Assembly: GCA_030536565.1 (NCBI GenBank)
Contig: JAUNPT010000001.1
Location: 22,599-49,375, forward strand
Direction of reading: 5' to 3'
Length of the DNA: 26,777 nt
Origin: Eubacteriales bacterium
Lineage (GTDB): Bacteria > Bacillota > Clostridia > Lachnospirales > Lachnospiraceae
The stretch's first letter is position 1. Every line of letters starts with the position of its first letter. Below, piece by piece: positions 6,211 to 13,901 of the stretch. The notes under the pieces were generated by a model. The model had not been told where the DNA came from and ran no database searches. It saw nothing but the letters and a program-made list of their open reading frames with translations. Made by a program: the position numbers and the translations under genes.

Positions 6211-7662
6211 ATGGCTCGTAATCTTACTTTATTAACAGATCTTTATGAACTCACAATGATGCAGGGATATTTTAAAACTGGTAACAACCGCAAAGTAATC
6301 TTTGATGCATTCTACAGAAATAACCCCTGCGATGGCGGGTATGCCATCTGCTGTGGACTTGAGCAGGTAATAGACTATATTAAAAATCTGCATTTCACAG
6401 ATGAAGACGTAGAATATTTAAGAGGCTTAAATATATTTGATGAGGATTTTCTTGATTACCTTGCAAACTTTCACTTTTCTGGAGACATATATGCAATTCC
6501 AGAAGGAACTGTTGTCTTCCCAAGAGAACCTTTAATTAAAGTCATTGCCCCAATTATGGAAGCACAGCTTGTAGAGACAGCAATCTTAACAATCATCAAC
6601 CACCAGAGCCTTATTGCTACCAAGGCCGCACGTGTATGCTATGCAGCCAAAGGTGACGGTATAATGGAATTTGGGCTTAGACGTGCCCAGGGTCCTGACG
6701 CTGGTATCTATGGTGCCAGGGCTGCTGTTATTGCGGGCTGTATCGGAACCAGCAATGTTCTTACAGGACAGCTGTTTGATGTCCCTGTAAAAGGAACACA
6801 CGCACACAGCTGGATTATGAGTTTTGAAGACGAATATACCGCATTTAAAACCTACGCCGACCTTTATCCGGGCGCATGCATACTTCTTGTTGATACCTAC
6901 GACACACTTCGTTCAGGTGTTCCTAATGCAATTAAAGTATTTACGGAAATGCGTGAGGCTGGTGTACTCCATAAGGGCTACGGCATTCGTCTTGACTCCG
7001 GCGACCTCGCTTATCTTACTAAAAAAGCCCGTAAAATGCTTGATGCGGCTGGATTTACTGATGCAGTTATATCTGCCTCCAGCGATTTGGACGAATACTT
7101 AATTGACTCCTTAAAAGCTCAAGGTGCCGCCATAACTTCATGGGGTGTAGGAACTAATTTGATTACTTCAAAAGACAACCCTGCCTTTGGCGGAGTATAT
7201 AAGCTTGCTGCTGTCATGGGTGATGACGGACATTTCATTCCAAAGATTAAGCTTTCAGAAAACTCAGAAAAAATTACTAATCCGGGAAATAAGACTGTTT
7301 ACCGCGTTTACGATAATGAAGGCAAAATTAAGGCTGACCTTATTGCACTGGTAGGTGAAACCTACTCTGAAGATGAGCCTCTGCTTCTTTTTGACCCAAT
7401 AGAAACCTGGAAAAAAACTCTCCTTGAACCGGGCGAATATACATTGCGTGAAATTGTTGTTCCCGTATTTAAGTCAGGCGAATGTGTATATACAAGTCCG
7501 AATGTAATGGATATTAGGGATTACTGCCAAAAAGAACAGAACACTCTCTGGGACGAATCAAGACGTCTTGTAAATCCACAGGAGGTTCATGTAGACCTTT
7601 CAAAACCATTGTATGATGTAAAGCAGGAGCTGCTTAATTCTTACAGCCTGAAGGTTAGGTAG
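6211..7662 (+). CDS. pncB: Nicotinate phosphoribosyltransferase
   Basis: PncB (483 aa) makes nicotinate mononucleotide from nicotinate and PRPP, with ATP hydrolysis, in cytosolic NAD salvage. Visible family blocks: the N-terminal LLTDLYELTMMQGYF, EFGLRRAQGPDAG near 153, GTHAHSW at 195-201 containing the His region phosphorylated during catalysis, LVDTYDTLRSGVPNAI, RLDSGDLAYL and SSDLDEY in the phosphoribosyl-binding half. The length is normal. The start is the ATG at 6211 behind GGAGG; a TTG 72 bp upstream in frame falls within the preceding hairpin. A small inverted repeat (CTGGC...GCCAG) sits just before the ribosome binding site. No other NAD gene is adjacent. Confidence 0.95.
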   Translation: MARNLTLLTDLYELTMMQGYFKTGNNRKVIFDAFYRNNPCDGGYAICCGLEQVIDYIKNLHFTDEDVEYLRGLNIFDEDFLDYLANFHFSGDIYAIPEGTVVFPREPLIKVIAPIMEAQLVETAILTIINHQSLIATKAARVCYAAKGDGIMEFGLRRAQGPDAGIYGARAAVIAGCIGTSNVLTGQLFDVPVKGTHAHSWIMSFEDEYTAFKTYADLYPGACILLVDTYDTLRSGVPNAIKVFTEMREAGVLHKGYGIRLDSGDLAYLTKKARKMLDAAGFTDAVISASSDLDEYLIDSLKAQGAAITSWGVGTNLITSKDNPAFGGVYKLAAVMGDDGHFIPKIKLSENSEKITNPGNKTVYRVYDNEGKIKADLIALVGETYSEDEPLLLFDPIETWKKTLLEPGEYTLREIVVPVFKSGECVYTSPNVMDIRDYCQKEQNTLWDESRRLVNPQEVHVDLSKPLYDVKQELLNSYSLKVR

Positions 7663-7767
7663 AAATTTACTAAGTGAATAAGGGCAGGAACCATATAATT
7701 ATATTGCCGCATAAGTGCCTGCTTGCAATATAATTATATGGTTCCTGCCTTTTTACTTAGTGAATTT
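7663..7767. terminator. Very long bidirectional hairpin after pncB
   Basis: A perfect 25-bp stem (7683-7707 with 7725-7749, 17-nt loop) is continued outward by a small internal loop and a second stem (ACTAAGT 7669-7675 with 7755-7761, then mostly A-T pairs to 7663/7767). TTTTT follows the right inner arm. It separates convergent pncB and the DUF1934 gene and should stop transcripts from both sides. It is far longer than needed for a terminator and may be a palindromic repeat element. Confidence 0.8.
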
Positions 7768-7795
7768 TATACGTATATGGACAGCCCCCTGGCTA

Positions 7796-8206
7796 TTACA
7801 AGCTCTCCACATTAATATCAACCTCGCAGTCAATATACTGCCCCTTGTCCATACCAAGGCTGTACTGCAGAATTATACGTAATCTGTCATCTGTGCGGAT
7901 TATATCCATGCGCTTAGTATGCACCTGCATAGGAATTGAGCCATACGGCGTATCATAGGTGCAGCTTGTGGTCTGCCCTGCAGCGAATATCATACGGCTG
8001 TTCATAGGACCTTTTTTAACCATTTCCATACTGCCCCTTCTAAGCTTAATCAAATTGTTGATTTTAATATCTGCTTCATCAAGACATTCCTCATATCTGA
8101 TATATTCTACATCTCCAACAAGAGCATATCTTCCGCTGCATTTTACCTCAACTACTCCTGAATCCTTATTAGTACCCTTAACATTTATCCTTATATTCTC
8201 ATTCAT
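7796..8206 (-). CDS. DUF1934 (YwiB-like) calycin-type beta-barrel protein
   Basis: The 136-aa product fits the DUF1934/YwiB family: an all-beta small cytosolic protein with an N-terminal strand (IRINVKGTNKDSG), YIRYEE in the next strands, a central RRGSMEMVKKGPMNSRMIF motif (family pattern: G-x-(V/M)-x-(M/L)-x-R-x-G, here with MVKKG), and TPYGSIPMQVHTKRM. Biochemical function is unknown. It has no signal peptide. It follows spoIIR by 36 bp with no terminator, so cotranscription is likely; its ribosome binding site is weak (GGATATAAG). The long hairpin after pncB closes it. Confidence 0.8.
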   Translation of the reverse strand: MNENIRINVKGTNKDSGVVEVKCSGRYALVGDVEYIRYEECLDEADIKINNLIKLRRGSMEMVKKGPMNSRMIFAAGQTTSCTYDTPYGSIPMQVHTKRMDIIRTDDRLRIILQYSLGMDKGQYIDCEVDINVESL

Positions 8207-8242
8207 AATCTTATATCCATATCTTTATATTCTTGCAGGCAG

Positions 8243-8902
8243 TTATCTTAACAGTTTATTAAGAAATGTAAGATACTTAAATCTAAACTGATATTTCTCA
8301 CCTGTAACTGCGTCATATTCCTCCTCAGTAAGGACTCCCGCCAGCTGTTCCTTTGATTCCTCTGGAACTACACCATATACAGCATCAACAAAACACAGCG
8401 GCGGATACAACACACACCACCAGTTCTTTCCAGCATGGTCGCCTATGTCAATTCTAAAGGCTTCATATGTACCCGGCGGAAAAGTTACGTCGCCATAGGT
8501 CTTCATTGGAAAATAACTCTGTTCAAAATATACAAAGACCTCCTCATCACTTCCTGCCTCTAAAAGTGTATCAGCGGCAACCTTACGTATATCCTCTGTG
8601 TGAGCCTCCAGCAGCTTTCGTGACTGATCTATACTTTCTGAAGCCGAAAGAATCGGCTGAAGATAGGCTACCACAGCGTCCTTTACAAGAAGCTTTAACT
8701 GCTGGTCACTATCCAAGTCACTGTTGGCACGAACATGAAATCTTATAATTTCATTTGCGATACCTGTCTGTAATCTTTCAATATCCGCAGCTGATGTTAC
8801 ATATATCCGAAATCCCGCTATGAGCATTGATACAAGCATGATTACGCCCAACAGCTTAATTCCTGATTTTTGTCTCCTTGATTTATTACATTTTCTAAAC
8901 AT
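8243..8902 (-). CDS. spoIIR: Stage II sporulation protein R
   Basis: SpoIIR (219 aa) is the forespore signal that activates the protease SpoIIGA in the mother cell, which then processes pro-sigma-E. A basic N-terminus and one membrane/signal segment (about 15-36) precede the conserved domain: IRFHVRANSDLDSDQQLKLLVKDAV near 53-77, then FPPGTYEAFRIDIGDHAGKNWWCVLYPPLC near 135-165 and a C-terminal FRFKYL. The ATG at 8902 follows GGAGG at 7 nt. That ribosome binding site is the right arm of a 15-bp hairpin just after the gntR stop, and a sigma-F-like promoter overlaps the left arm (separate entries). The presence of spoIIR argues for a spore-former or a recent descendant of one. Confidence 0.93.
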   Translation of the reverse strand: MFRKCNKSRRQKSGIKLLGVIMLVSMLIAGFRIYVTSAADIERLQTGIANEIIRFHVRANSDLDSDQQLKLLVKDAVVAYLQPILSASESIDQSRKLLEAHTEDIRKVAADTLLEAGSDEEVFVYFEQSYFPMKTYGDVTFPPGTYEAFRIDIGDHAGKNWWCVLYPPLCFVDAVYGVVPEESKEQLAGVLTEEEYDAVTGEKYQFRFKYLTFLNKLLR

Positions 8903-8904
8903 AA

Positions 8905-8938
8905 AATAACCTCCATAGAATGTTCTACGGAGATTATT
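8905..8938 (-). promoter_or_regulatory. Hairpin sequestering the spoIIR ribosome binding site
   Basis: On minus-strand RNA, 8938-8924 pairs with 8919-8905 over 15 consecutive positions (two wobbles: U-G and G-U) around an ACAU loop. The right arm contains the GGAGG (8914-8910) of spoIIR. Both wobbles would be mismatches in rightward RNA, so the structure fits leftward transcription. Read-through mRNA from ispE-gntR would therefore carry a blocked ribosome binding site. It could also act as a weak gntR terminator, since UUAUUUU overlaps the arm end. Confidence 0.7.
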
Positions 8939-8963
8939 ACCATTATTTTCCTATTTATTCAGC
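8932..8963 (-). promoter_or_regulatory. Candidate sigma-F (forespore) promoter of spoIIR
   Basis: Minus strand GGTAATAATC (8941-8932) agrees with the known sigma-F -10 pattern GGNNANAMTW at all but the last position. A 4-of-5 match to the -35 pattern GYWTA is GCTGA at 8963-8959 (17-bp spacer), or GAATA at 8960-8956 (14 bp). The start would fall at about 8924-8927, inside or just past the left arm of the sequestering hairpin. spoIIR is a known sigma-F gene in Bacillus; sigma-F use here is inferred. Confidence 0.5.
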
Positions 8964-9619
8964 AGACGGACAATTCCCTTTTCCTGATTATTAATATGCT
9001 GGCGCACAACAACTCTTGCATCAGCAACATTTTTCTGTGAAAGCTCTCTTATAATATCGTTATGCTCACTGATAAGGATTGAATGTGTTCTTGCATCCTT
9101 AACATATTCAAGTCTGTAGCGGTACATCTGCTCACGAAGATTGTTGATAATCTGAATAAGTCTCTGATTATCTGTCATAGCATATATAATATCATGGAAC
9201 TGAACATCAGCATCGACAATATTAACAACGTCCTTTGAAACAATCGCTGATTCAAATATTCTGTTTGCAGCCTTTAACTCATCAATCTTTTCTGTTGTCA
9301 CATTCTTGCATGCAAGTGAAACTGCCAGCTCCTCAAGAGTAGAACGCACCTCAAGTACATCTCTCATATCCTTCTCTGTGATGTGGGCAACCTCAGCGCC
9401 CTTACGTGGAATCATAATAACCAGGCCTTCCAGCTCCAGCTTTCTGATTGCCTCTCTGATAGGAGTTCTTGAAACACCCAGTTTCTGGGCAAGCTGAATC
9501 TCCATAAGCCTCTCACCCGGCTCCATCTCACCACGCAGAATTGCTTGCCTAAGAGTGTTAAACACAACATCCCTAAGTGGAAGATAATCATTTACATCCA
9601 TTTTTAATTCACCCTTCAT
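8951..9619 (-). CDS. GntR-family regulator, FadR subfamily
   Basis: This 223-aa cytosolic repressor/activator has an N-terminal winged helix-turn-helix (about 7-75; LRQAILRGEMEPGERLMEIQ then GVSRTPIREAIRKLELEGLV) and a C-terminal all-helical FCD ligand-binding domain (about 80-220) with candidate metal/ligand residues in DADVQFHDIIY and the later RQHI and SEHNDI stretches. The effector is unknown; FCD domains usually bind small carboxylates. I start at ATG 9619, eight bases after GGAGG (9632-9628); an ATG at 9601 is the alternative. It lies 22 bp after ispE, so the two are probably cotranscribed. A palindrome-like TGTATACA sits in the ispE promoter region and could be its site, unproven. Confidence 0.87.
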   Translation of the reverse strand: MKGELKMDVNDYLPLRDVVFNTLRQAILRGEMEPGERLMEIQLAQKLGVSRTPIREAIRKLELEGLVIMIPRKGAEVAHITEKDMRDVLEVRSTLEELAVSLACKNVTTEKIDELKAANRIFESAIVSKDVVNIVDADVQFHDIIYAMTDNQRLIQIINNLREQMYRYRLEYVKDARTHSILISEHNDIIRELSQKNVADARVVVRQHINNQEKGIVRLLNK

Positions 9620-9641
9620 CTTCATGTCCTCCATTTTATAA

Positions 9642-10520
9642 TCATATACCTGTACTGCTGCTAAATGTTTCTGTAATATATACCTGTCTGGCATCACCTT
9701 TTGCCTTCAGATAAGACTGGCATCTTAATGCCATGGCCTCGTCTGGAAAAATCCCAAACACTGTCGGCCCGCTTCCGCTCATCATCGCATTGACAGCGCC
9801 ATTTTCAAGCATGTCCTGCTTGATTTTTTCAATTACCGGATACATAGGAATTGTTACACCCTCAAGTACATTTCCCATTCTTGCTGCAATCAGGCGGACG
9901 TCCTGTGCATTAATAGCTTCTATAATCCCATCAATATCAGGGTGTACCTTAACACCGCTAATATCAAGGCTCTCATATACAAGCTTCGTTGAAACATTAA
10001 TTGGTGGTTTTGCAATCAAAATCCACATATGCGGAACCGGCTTTAATCTTGTAAGCTTCTCACCAATTCCTTCTGCAAGTGCCGTTCCCCTCATAACACA
10101 ATAAGGCACATCTGCACCAATGCCAACACCCAGCTCCATCATCTTTTCTGTACTCAGTCCCAGCTTAAACAGCCTGTTCATTCCATAAAGAGCTGAAGCT
10201 GCATCTGTACTTCCTCCTGCCATTCCAGCAGCCACAGGAATAAACTTATTCAGCTCGACCTTGATTCCGCTGCTTATTTTGTACATGTCCTTAATCATCT
10301 TAACAGCTTTATAAATCAGATTATTTTCATTGACTGGTAAAAATGCAAGATTAGACACAATACAAATTTCATCTTCTGGAATCTTAGTCATGATTATGCG
10401 GTCGTATATACCTATCGTCTGCATAACCATTCTAACATCATGATACCCATTATCACGCTTTCCTAGTACATCAAGTCCAAGATTAATCTTAGCTCTTGCT
10501 TTTAATCTAATACTTTCCAT
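9642..10520 (-). CDS. ispE: 4-diphosphocytidyl-2-C-methyl-D-erythritol kinase
   Basis: IspE (292 aa) phosphorylates CDP-methylerythritol in the MEP isoprenoid pathway, in the cytosol. It is a GHMP kinase of normal length. The N-terminal KARAKINLGLDVLGKRDNGYH block carries the catalytic Lys (Lys11); the ATP-binding PVAAGMAGGSTDAASAL lies at 95-111; the catalytic Asp is Asp137 in GADVPY; the C-terminal MMSGSGPTVFGIF is the third GHMP motif. The isoprenoid product is undecaprenyl phosphate among others, the carrier used by the envelope-glycan genes further right, though there is no operon link. It heads the ispE-gntR unit, 108 bp downstream of the araC-type gene. Confidence 0.95.
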   Translation of the reverse strand: MESIRLKARAKINLGLDVLGKRDNGYHDVRMVMQTIGIYDRIIMTKIPEDEICIVSNLAFLPVNENNLIYKAVKMIKDMYKISSGIKVELNKFIPVAAGMAGGSTDAASALYGMNRLFKLGLSTEKMMELGVGIGADVPYCVMRGTALAEGIGEKLTRLKPVPHMWILIAKPPINVSTKLVYESLDISGVKVHPDIDGIIEAINAQDVRLIAARMGNVLEGVTIPMYPVIEKIKQDMLENGAVNAMMSGSGPTVFGIFPDEAMALRCQSYLKAKGDARQVYITETFSSSTGI

Positions 10521-10587
10521 GTAAACTCTCCATCACGAACTTAGCATAATGCAAATCACATTTACATAAGAATCGTTTTTTGTATAC

Positions 10588-10616
10588 ATTATAATTATAT
10601 AAAACAGATTGTATAA
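10588..10616 (-). promoter_or_regulatory. Likely ispE promoter region
   Basis: Two perfect overlapping-adjacent TATAAT boxes occur on the minus strand (10599-10594 and 10593-10588). For the second, TTATAC (10616-10611) gives a weak -35 at 17 bp. TGTATACA (10587-10580), palindromic, lies just downstream at the predicted start and could be an operator. Confidence 0.4.
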
Positions 10617-10628
10617 ATGCAAGTACAA

Positions 10629-11459
10629 TTATACAGTTTCGTTACTTTTTCTGTATTTATTCGGCGACATACCCTTAATGTGGCGAAAAGCATCTCCAAA
10701 ATAATTGCTGTCATTAAAACCACATTCAAATGCGATATCCGTAATAGACTTATTAGTTTCCAGCAAAAGTCGGCTCGCGTTTTTAATCCTTACATTGACA
10801 AGATATTCTTTAAATCCAAACCCTGTAGTTGTCTTAAACTTCTTGGAAAGATAGGAACGGCTCAGATTAAATTTCTTTGCCATCTCGTCCAATGTAATCT
10901 TCTTCTCATAATTTTCATAAATATATGTGGCAATCTCCTGCATCATCTGGTTATCCACATCAATTTCCTTGATTACATTTTCCTCATATTTTCGGCATCT
11001 TATAATGAAAAGAATCAGCTCAACCATTCCAACACGTACAAATCCAGGAGATAATGCATCCTGTCCGTTCTTTTCAAAAAGCAGTTTATTTAAAATAGAT
11101 TCAACATAATCCCTTCTCTTTTCAGGTATTGAAATCACGCCTGCAGTCATACACTCATCTACTAAATCTTTTCCGACTACTGACTTTATCCAGTTAGTTA
11201 TATCTTCACGAAAACTTATGACAATTCGTTCATGTACACCGGGGCCATTATAATTTGTCTTATGGATTTCACCCGCTGGCACAATAACTAAATCACCCTT
11301 GTTAAACTTATAAATGTTATGGTTGATAAATGACGTACATTCCCCACTTGACAGATAAAAAATCTCATGAAAAGGGTGGGAATGTGATTTATTCATGCTA
11401 AAAGAAGTCTCCCTTTTTATTTTTTTAATATCAAAATCCTTTGTCATATCCTGTATCAT
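10629..11459 (-). CDS. AraC-family transcriptional regulator with cupin sensor domain
   Basis: The 276-aa product has an N-terminal AraC-binding cupin (about 20-150; histidines in SHSHPFHEIFYL and DLVIVPAGEIHKT) and a C-terminal double helix-turn-helix (about 170-272; LDEMAKKFNLSRSYLSKKFK, then ITDIAFECGFNDSNYFGDAF and the family end MSPNKYRK). Such proteins usually sense a sugar or other small molecule. The start is uncertain: ATG 11459 has GGAG at six bases, which overlaps an in-frame ATG at 11471 that lacks a ribosome binding site. It is divergent from the MATE exporter with 250 bp between them and overlapping -35 regions, so regulation of the exporter is plausible but inferred. Confidence 0.88.
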   Translation of the reverse strand: MIQDMTKDFDIKKIKRETSFSMNKSHSHPFHEIFYLSSGECTSFINHNIYKFNKGDLVIVPAGEIHKTNYNGPGVHERIVISFREDITNWIKSVVGKDLVDECMTAGVISIPEKRRDYVESILNKLLFEKNGQDALSPGFVRVGMVELILFIIRCRKYEENVIKEIDVDNQMMQEIATYIYENYEKKITLDEMAKKFNLSRSYLSKKFKTTTGFGFKEYLVNVRIKNASRLLLETNKSITDIAFECGFNDSNYFGDAFRHIKGMSPNKYRKSNETV

Positions 11460-11609
11460 ACTAATCTCCATTCACTTATCCGCTTGTATTCAACACAATT
11501 TTTCTGGATTTTACCATATCAGCCTGCATATTACTGCACTTTATCTGTATAACCTTAAAAATGTGTGTATAAAAAAGTAGAAATCACTGTTTTTTATGTT
11601 ATGCTATAT

Positions 11610-11637
11610 ATGATAATAAATCTGTAGTATTTGTCAA
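11610..11637 (-). promoter_or_regulatory. Promoter of the AraC-type gene (divergent region)
   Basis: Minus strand TTGACA (11637-11632), 16-bp spacer, TATCAT (11615-11610). On the plus strand the same bases give TTGTCA (11631-11636) with a poor -10 (TATTCA, 11654-11659) for the MATE gene, consistent with a weak, activator-dependent promoter. The rest of the 250-bp gap is AT-rich with nothing else I can support. Confidence 0.55.
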
Positions 11638-11709
11638 GATATTTTCAGTTTTTTATTCAATTAAGGTAACAGTTCAGCCATGTTACCAATTAAGAAAGAG
11701 GGAGCTTAC

Positions 11710-13080
11710 ATGTCAAAAACAATCAGCGCTGACAAGCGTAATATAATATTAAACGGAAATCTTATTAAAGCAATACTTATGCTGGCTGTTCCCGTAATGA
11801 TTAACAGTTTTATCCAATCAATGTATAATCTCACCGATACCTTCTGGTTAGGCCGGATTGGGACTGACAGCCAGGCCGCAATCACACTGGTATCCCCATT
11901 CCAAAATATATTAATCAATTTCGGTGCTGGTATTACGACAGCCGGTGCCATCCTAATTTCCCAGTATCTTGGTGCAAGACAGGATAAACATGCCAATACA
12001 ATGGCAAACCACATCTGTGTGTGTTCTATGGTATTCGCATTTATCTGTGCAGGAATCTGCTGGCTTACAACCCCAGCCATTATAAAGTGGCTGGGAGCTG
12101 AAGGAATAATATACACCTATGGACTTTCCTATATTAGAATCGTAGTCCTTGACCTTCCTTTTTTATTTATGATTAACCTGTATACCTCTGTGAAACAGGC
12201 TCAAGGTGATACCGTCCGCCCATTGCTTCTTAACATCTTAGGCGTATCTGTTAACCTTATATTAGACCCGCTGTTTCTTATAGTGTTTAAATGGGGAATT
12301 GCCGGAGCAGCTCTTGCAACGCTTATAGCAAAAATACCAAGCGCAGTTATTGCCTTTGTGGTGTTAAGAAATAAAAAACAGCTTGTCCGCATCAGCTTCA
12401 GGGATTTTCATTTTGAAAAAAACAAAATGATTTCAATCATCAAAATCGGACTTCCTACAGCTATTGGCGGCTCTACGATGCAGTTTGGCTTCCTTCTTAT
12501 GACCAGGAATGTAAATGCCTATGGCGCTTCTGCAATTACGGCCTATGGAATAGGAAACAAAATTAACAGTATTATAACAATGCCGGCAAATGGAATCGGT
12601 TCCGCTATTTCCACTATTGTAGGACAGAACTTTGGGGCAGGAAATAAAACAAGAGCCGATAAATCCTATCATATTGCCCTAAGAATCGGTGCAGTTTTCT
12701 TATTTATATTCGGCATGATTCTTTCCAGAGGCTTTATTTCTGAATCAATGGTAAGATTCTTTACCACTGATGAGAGCGTTGTTCCATTAGCAGCACAGTT
12801 CCTTTCAATTATGGCGTTCTGCTGCTGGACTAATGCCTTCTACAATACAACACAGGGCCTGTTTCAGGGCTCAGGACACACACTTATCACTATGGCTGTA
12901 GATGCGACACGTATCTGGGTATTCCGCTTTCTTGTATTATGGATTTGCCAGAACTATTTAAACATGGGCGTTGAAAGCGTCTGGTATGCCGTTGTTGTAA
13001 GTAATGCAAGTTCCGCTCTGATTCTGTATATCCTTTACTGGACTGGAATATGGAAGAAGGAAGCCATCAAGCTTAACTGA
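11710..13080 (+). CDS. MATE-family multidrug/toxin exporter
   Basis: This 456-aa polytopic membrane protein is a MATE exporter (MOP superfamily), which uses a sodium or proton gradient to export organic cations or other compounds. About 12 membrane segments are visible. Family marks are the opening LIKAILMLAVPVMINSFIQS and LTDTFWLGRIG, the QGDTVRP-type segment in the first half, and the repeated pattern PTAIGGSTMQ, GQNFGAGNK in the second half. The ATG at 11710 follows GAGGGAG; an in-frame ATG at 11680 has no comparable site. The divergent AraC regulator is its likely controller. It converges with the flavoprotein gene, stops only 11 bp apart, and no terminator hairpin is visible there. Confidence 0.93.
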   Translation: MSKTISADKRNIILNGNLIKAILMLAVPVMINSFIQSMYNLTDTFWLGRIGTDSQAAITLVSPFQNILINFGAGITTAGAILISQYLGARQDKHANTMANHICVCSMVFAFICAGICWLTTPAIIKWLGAEGIIYTYGLSYIRIVVLDLPFLFMINLYTSVKQAQGDTVRPLLLNILGVSVNLILDPLFLIVFKWGIAGAALATLIAKIPSAVIAFVVLRNKKQLVRISFRDFHFEKNKMISIIKIGLPTAIGGSTMQFGFLLMTRNVNAYGASAITAYGIGNKINSIITMPANGIGSAISTIVGQNFGAGNKTRADKSYHIALRIGAVFLFIFGMILSRGFISESMVRFFTTDESVVPLAAQFLSIMAFCCWTNAFYNTTQGLFQGSGHTLITMAVDATRIWVFRFLVLWICQNYLNMGVESVWYAVVVSNASSALILYILYWTGIWKKEAIKLN

Positions 13081-13091
13081 TCATGCTTATA

Positions 13092-13718
13092 TTAACGTAT
13101 GAAATTTGTCTTAATCTTGGCAGCTGGCTTTGGCTTCTCTACCCCTGCAGCCTGCCCGGCCTTCACACATTTCAACAGCCATGCCATATTTCGTGCAAGA
13201 ACCTGCATTGTCTGGATTCCTTCTTTATCCTCAAGCACCTCCTGCGGAGTATTTCCATGAACCTGATTCCAGTAATTACTTGAAACTATAGGCATCTGTG
13301 CTATTGTAAAATACTTGTTCAGCTGGTCAAATGCAGCACTTGCGCCTCCCCTTCTGCAGCTTACAACCGATGCTCCAATCTTGCATGCCATAGAACCTCC
13401 TGCATAAAATACCCTGTCAAGAGTTGACGTAAGTGCTCCTGACGCCGCCGCATAATGGACTGGTGAGCCAATTACCAGACCATCTGCTTCATGCAGTTTT
13501 TCAATAATCATATTTACATTATCCTGTGTATAAATGCACTTATGACTGCCATTTCTGGCACACATGCCGCAGCCCATACAGCCTCTCACAGCCTCCGTTC
13601 CCACGTGTACTATTTCTGCCTCAACTCCATTATTAACAAGTTCGTCTGCTACCGTCTTTAACGCTGTATATGTACAGCCTTCAGCCTTAGGGCTTCCATT
13701 TATCAATAATACTTTCAT
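13092..13718 (-). CDS. Iron-sulfur flavoprotein-like NAD(P)H:FMN reductase
   Basis: The 208-aa product is a flavodoxin-fold protein of the FMN_red/Flavodoxin_2 type. The N-terminal VLLINGSPKAEGCTYTAL is the FMN phosphate-binding loop, and IGSPVHYAAASGALTSTLDR at about 79-98 is the second flavin-binding stretch. Cys47, Cys50, Cys53 and Cys61 form CX2CX2CX7C, the compact cluster motif of Isf-type iron-sulfur flavoproteins. It likely passes electrons from ferredoxin or NAD(P)H to oxygen, peroxide or quinone-like acceptors in the cytosol; the partner is unknown. AAAGGA precedes the ATG. It has a good promoter sharing its -35 bases with the divergent gene at 13902. Confidence 0.85.
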   Translation of the reverse strand: MKVLLINGSPKAEGCTYTALKTVADELVNNGVEAEIVHVGTEAVRGCMGCGMCARNGSHKCIYTQDNVNMIIEKLHEADGLVIGSPVHYAAASGALTSTLDRVFYAGGSMACKIGASVVSCRRGGASAAFDQLNKYFTIAQMPIVSSNYWNQVHGNTPQEVLEDKEGIQTMQVLARNMAWLLKCVKAGQAAGVEKPKPAAKIKTNFIR

Positions 13719-13758
13719 TTTTTATTTTTTCCTTTCTCGTTTTAGAATATTTTAATAT

Positions 13759-13787
13759 ATTGTAGCATTGTAAAAATATATTGACAA
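13759..13787 (-). promoter_or_regulatory. Promoter of the Isf-like flavoprotein gene
   Basis: Minus strand TTGTCA (13787-13782), 17-bp spacer, TACAAT (13764-13759). Its -35 shares five bases with the rightward TTGACA (13781-13786), so the two divergent promoters should compete for polymerase. Confidence 0.7.
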
Positions 13788-13820
13788 TGGTATAAACTAT
13801 ATATATAAACTGACCGATAA
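13781..13820 (+). promoter_or_regulatory. Overlapping sigma-A and sigma-D-like promoters of the gene at 13902
   Basis: A sigma-A promoter is TTGACA (13781-13786), 17-bp spacer, TATAAA (13804-13809). A second reading is TAAA (13793-13796), 16 bp, ACCGATAA (13813-13820), close to the known flagellar sigma-D/sigma-28 pattern TAAA-N14-16-GCCGATAT. The leader then has alternative small hairpins (ATGGC/GCCAT at 13836-13851 or CATAAGC/GCTTATG at 13842-13868). Confidence 0.6.
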
Positions 13821-13901
13821 ACATTATAACCAAGGATGGCGCATAAGCCATGTCAAAAAATGCTTATGTAAGAGAACATGTTTCTCAGAATGGAGGATTA
13901 T

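Noticed and set aside
10617..11054. A 145-codon plus-strand frame opposite the AraC-type gene
   Set aside because: It lies over a complete AraC regulator with both helix-turn-helix motifs, lacks a ribosome binding site and looks compositionally random.
13081..13091. A terminator between the convergent MATE and flavoprotein genes
   Set aside because: The gap is 11 bp and I see no hairpin with a U-tract there.
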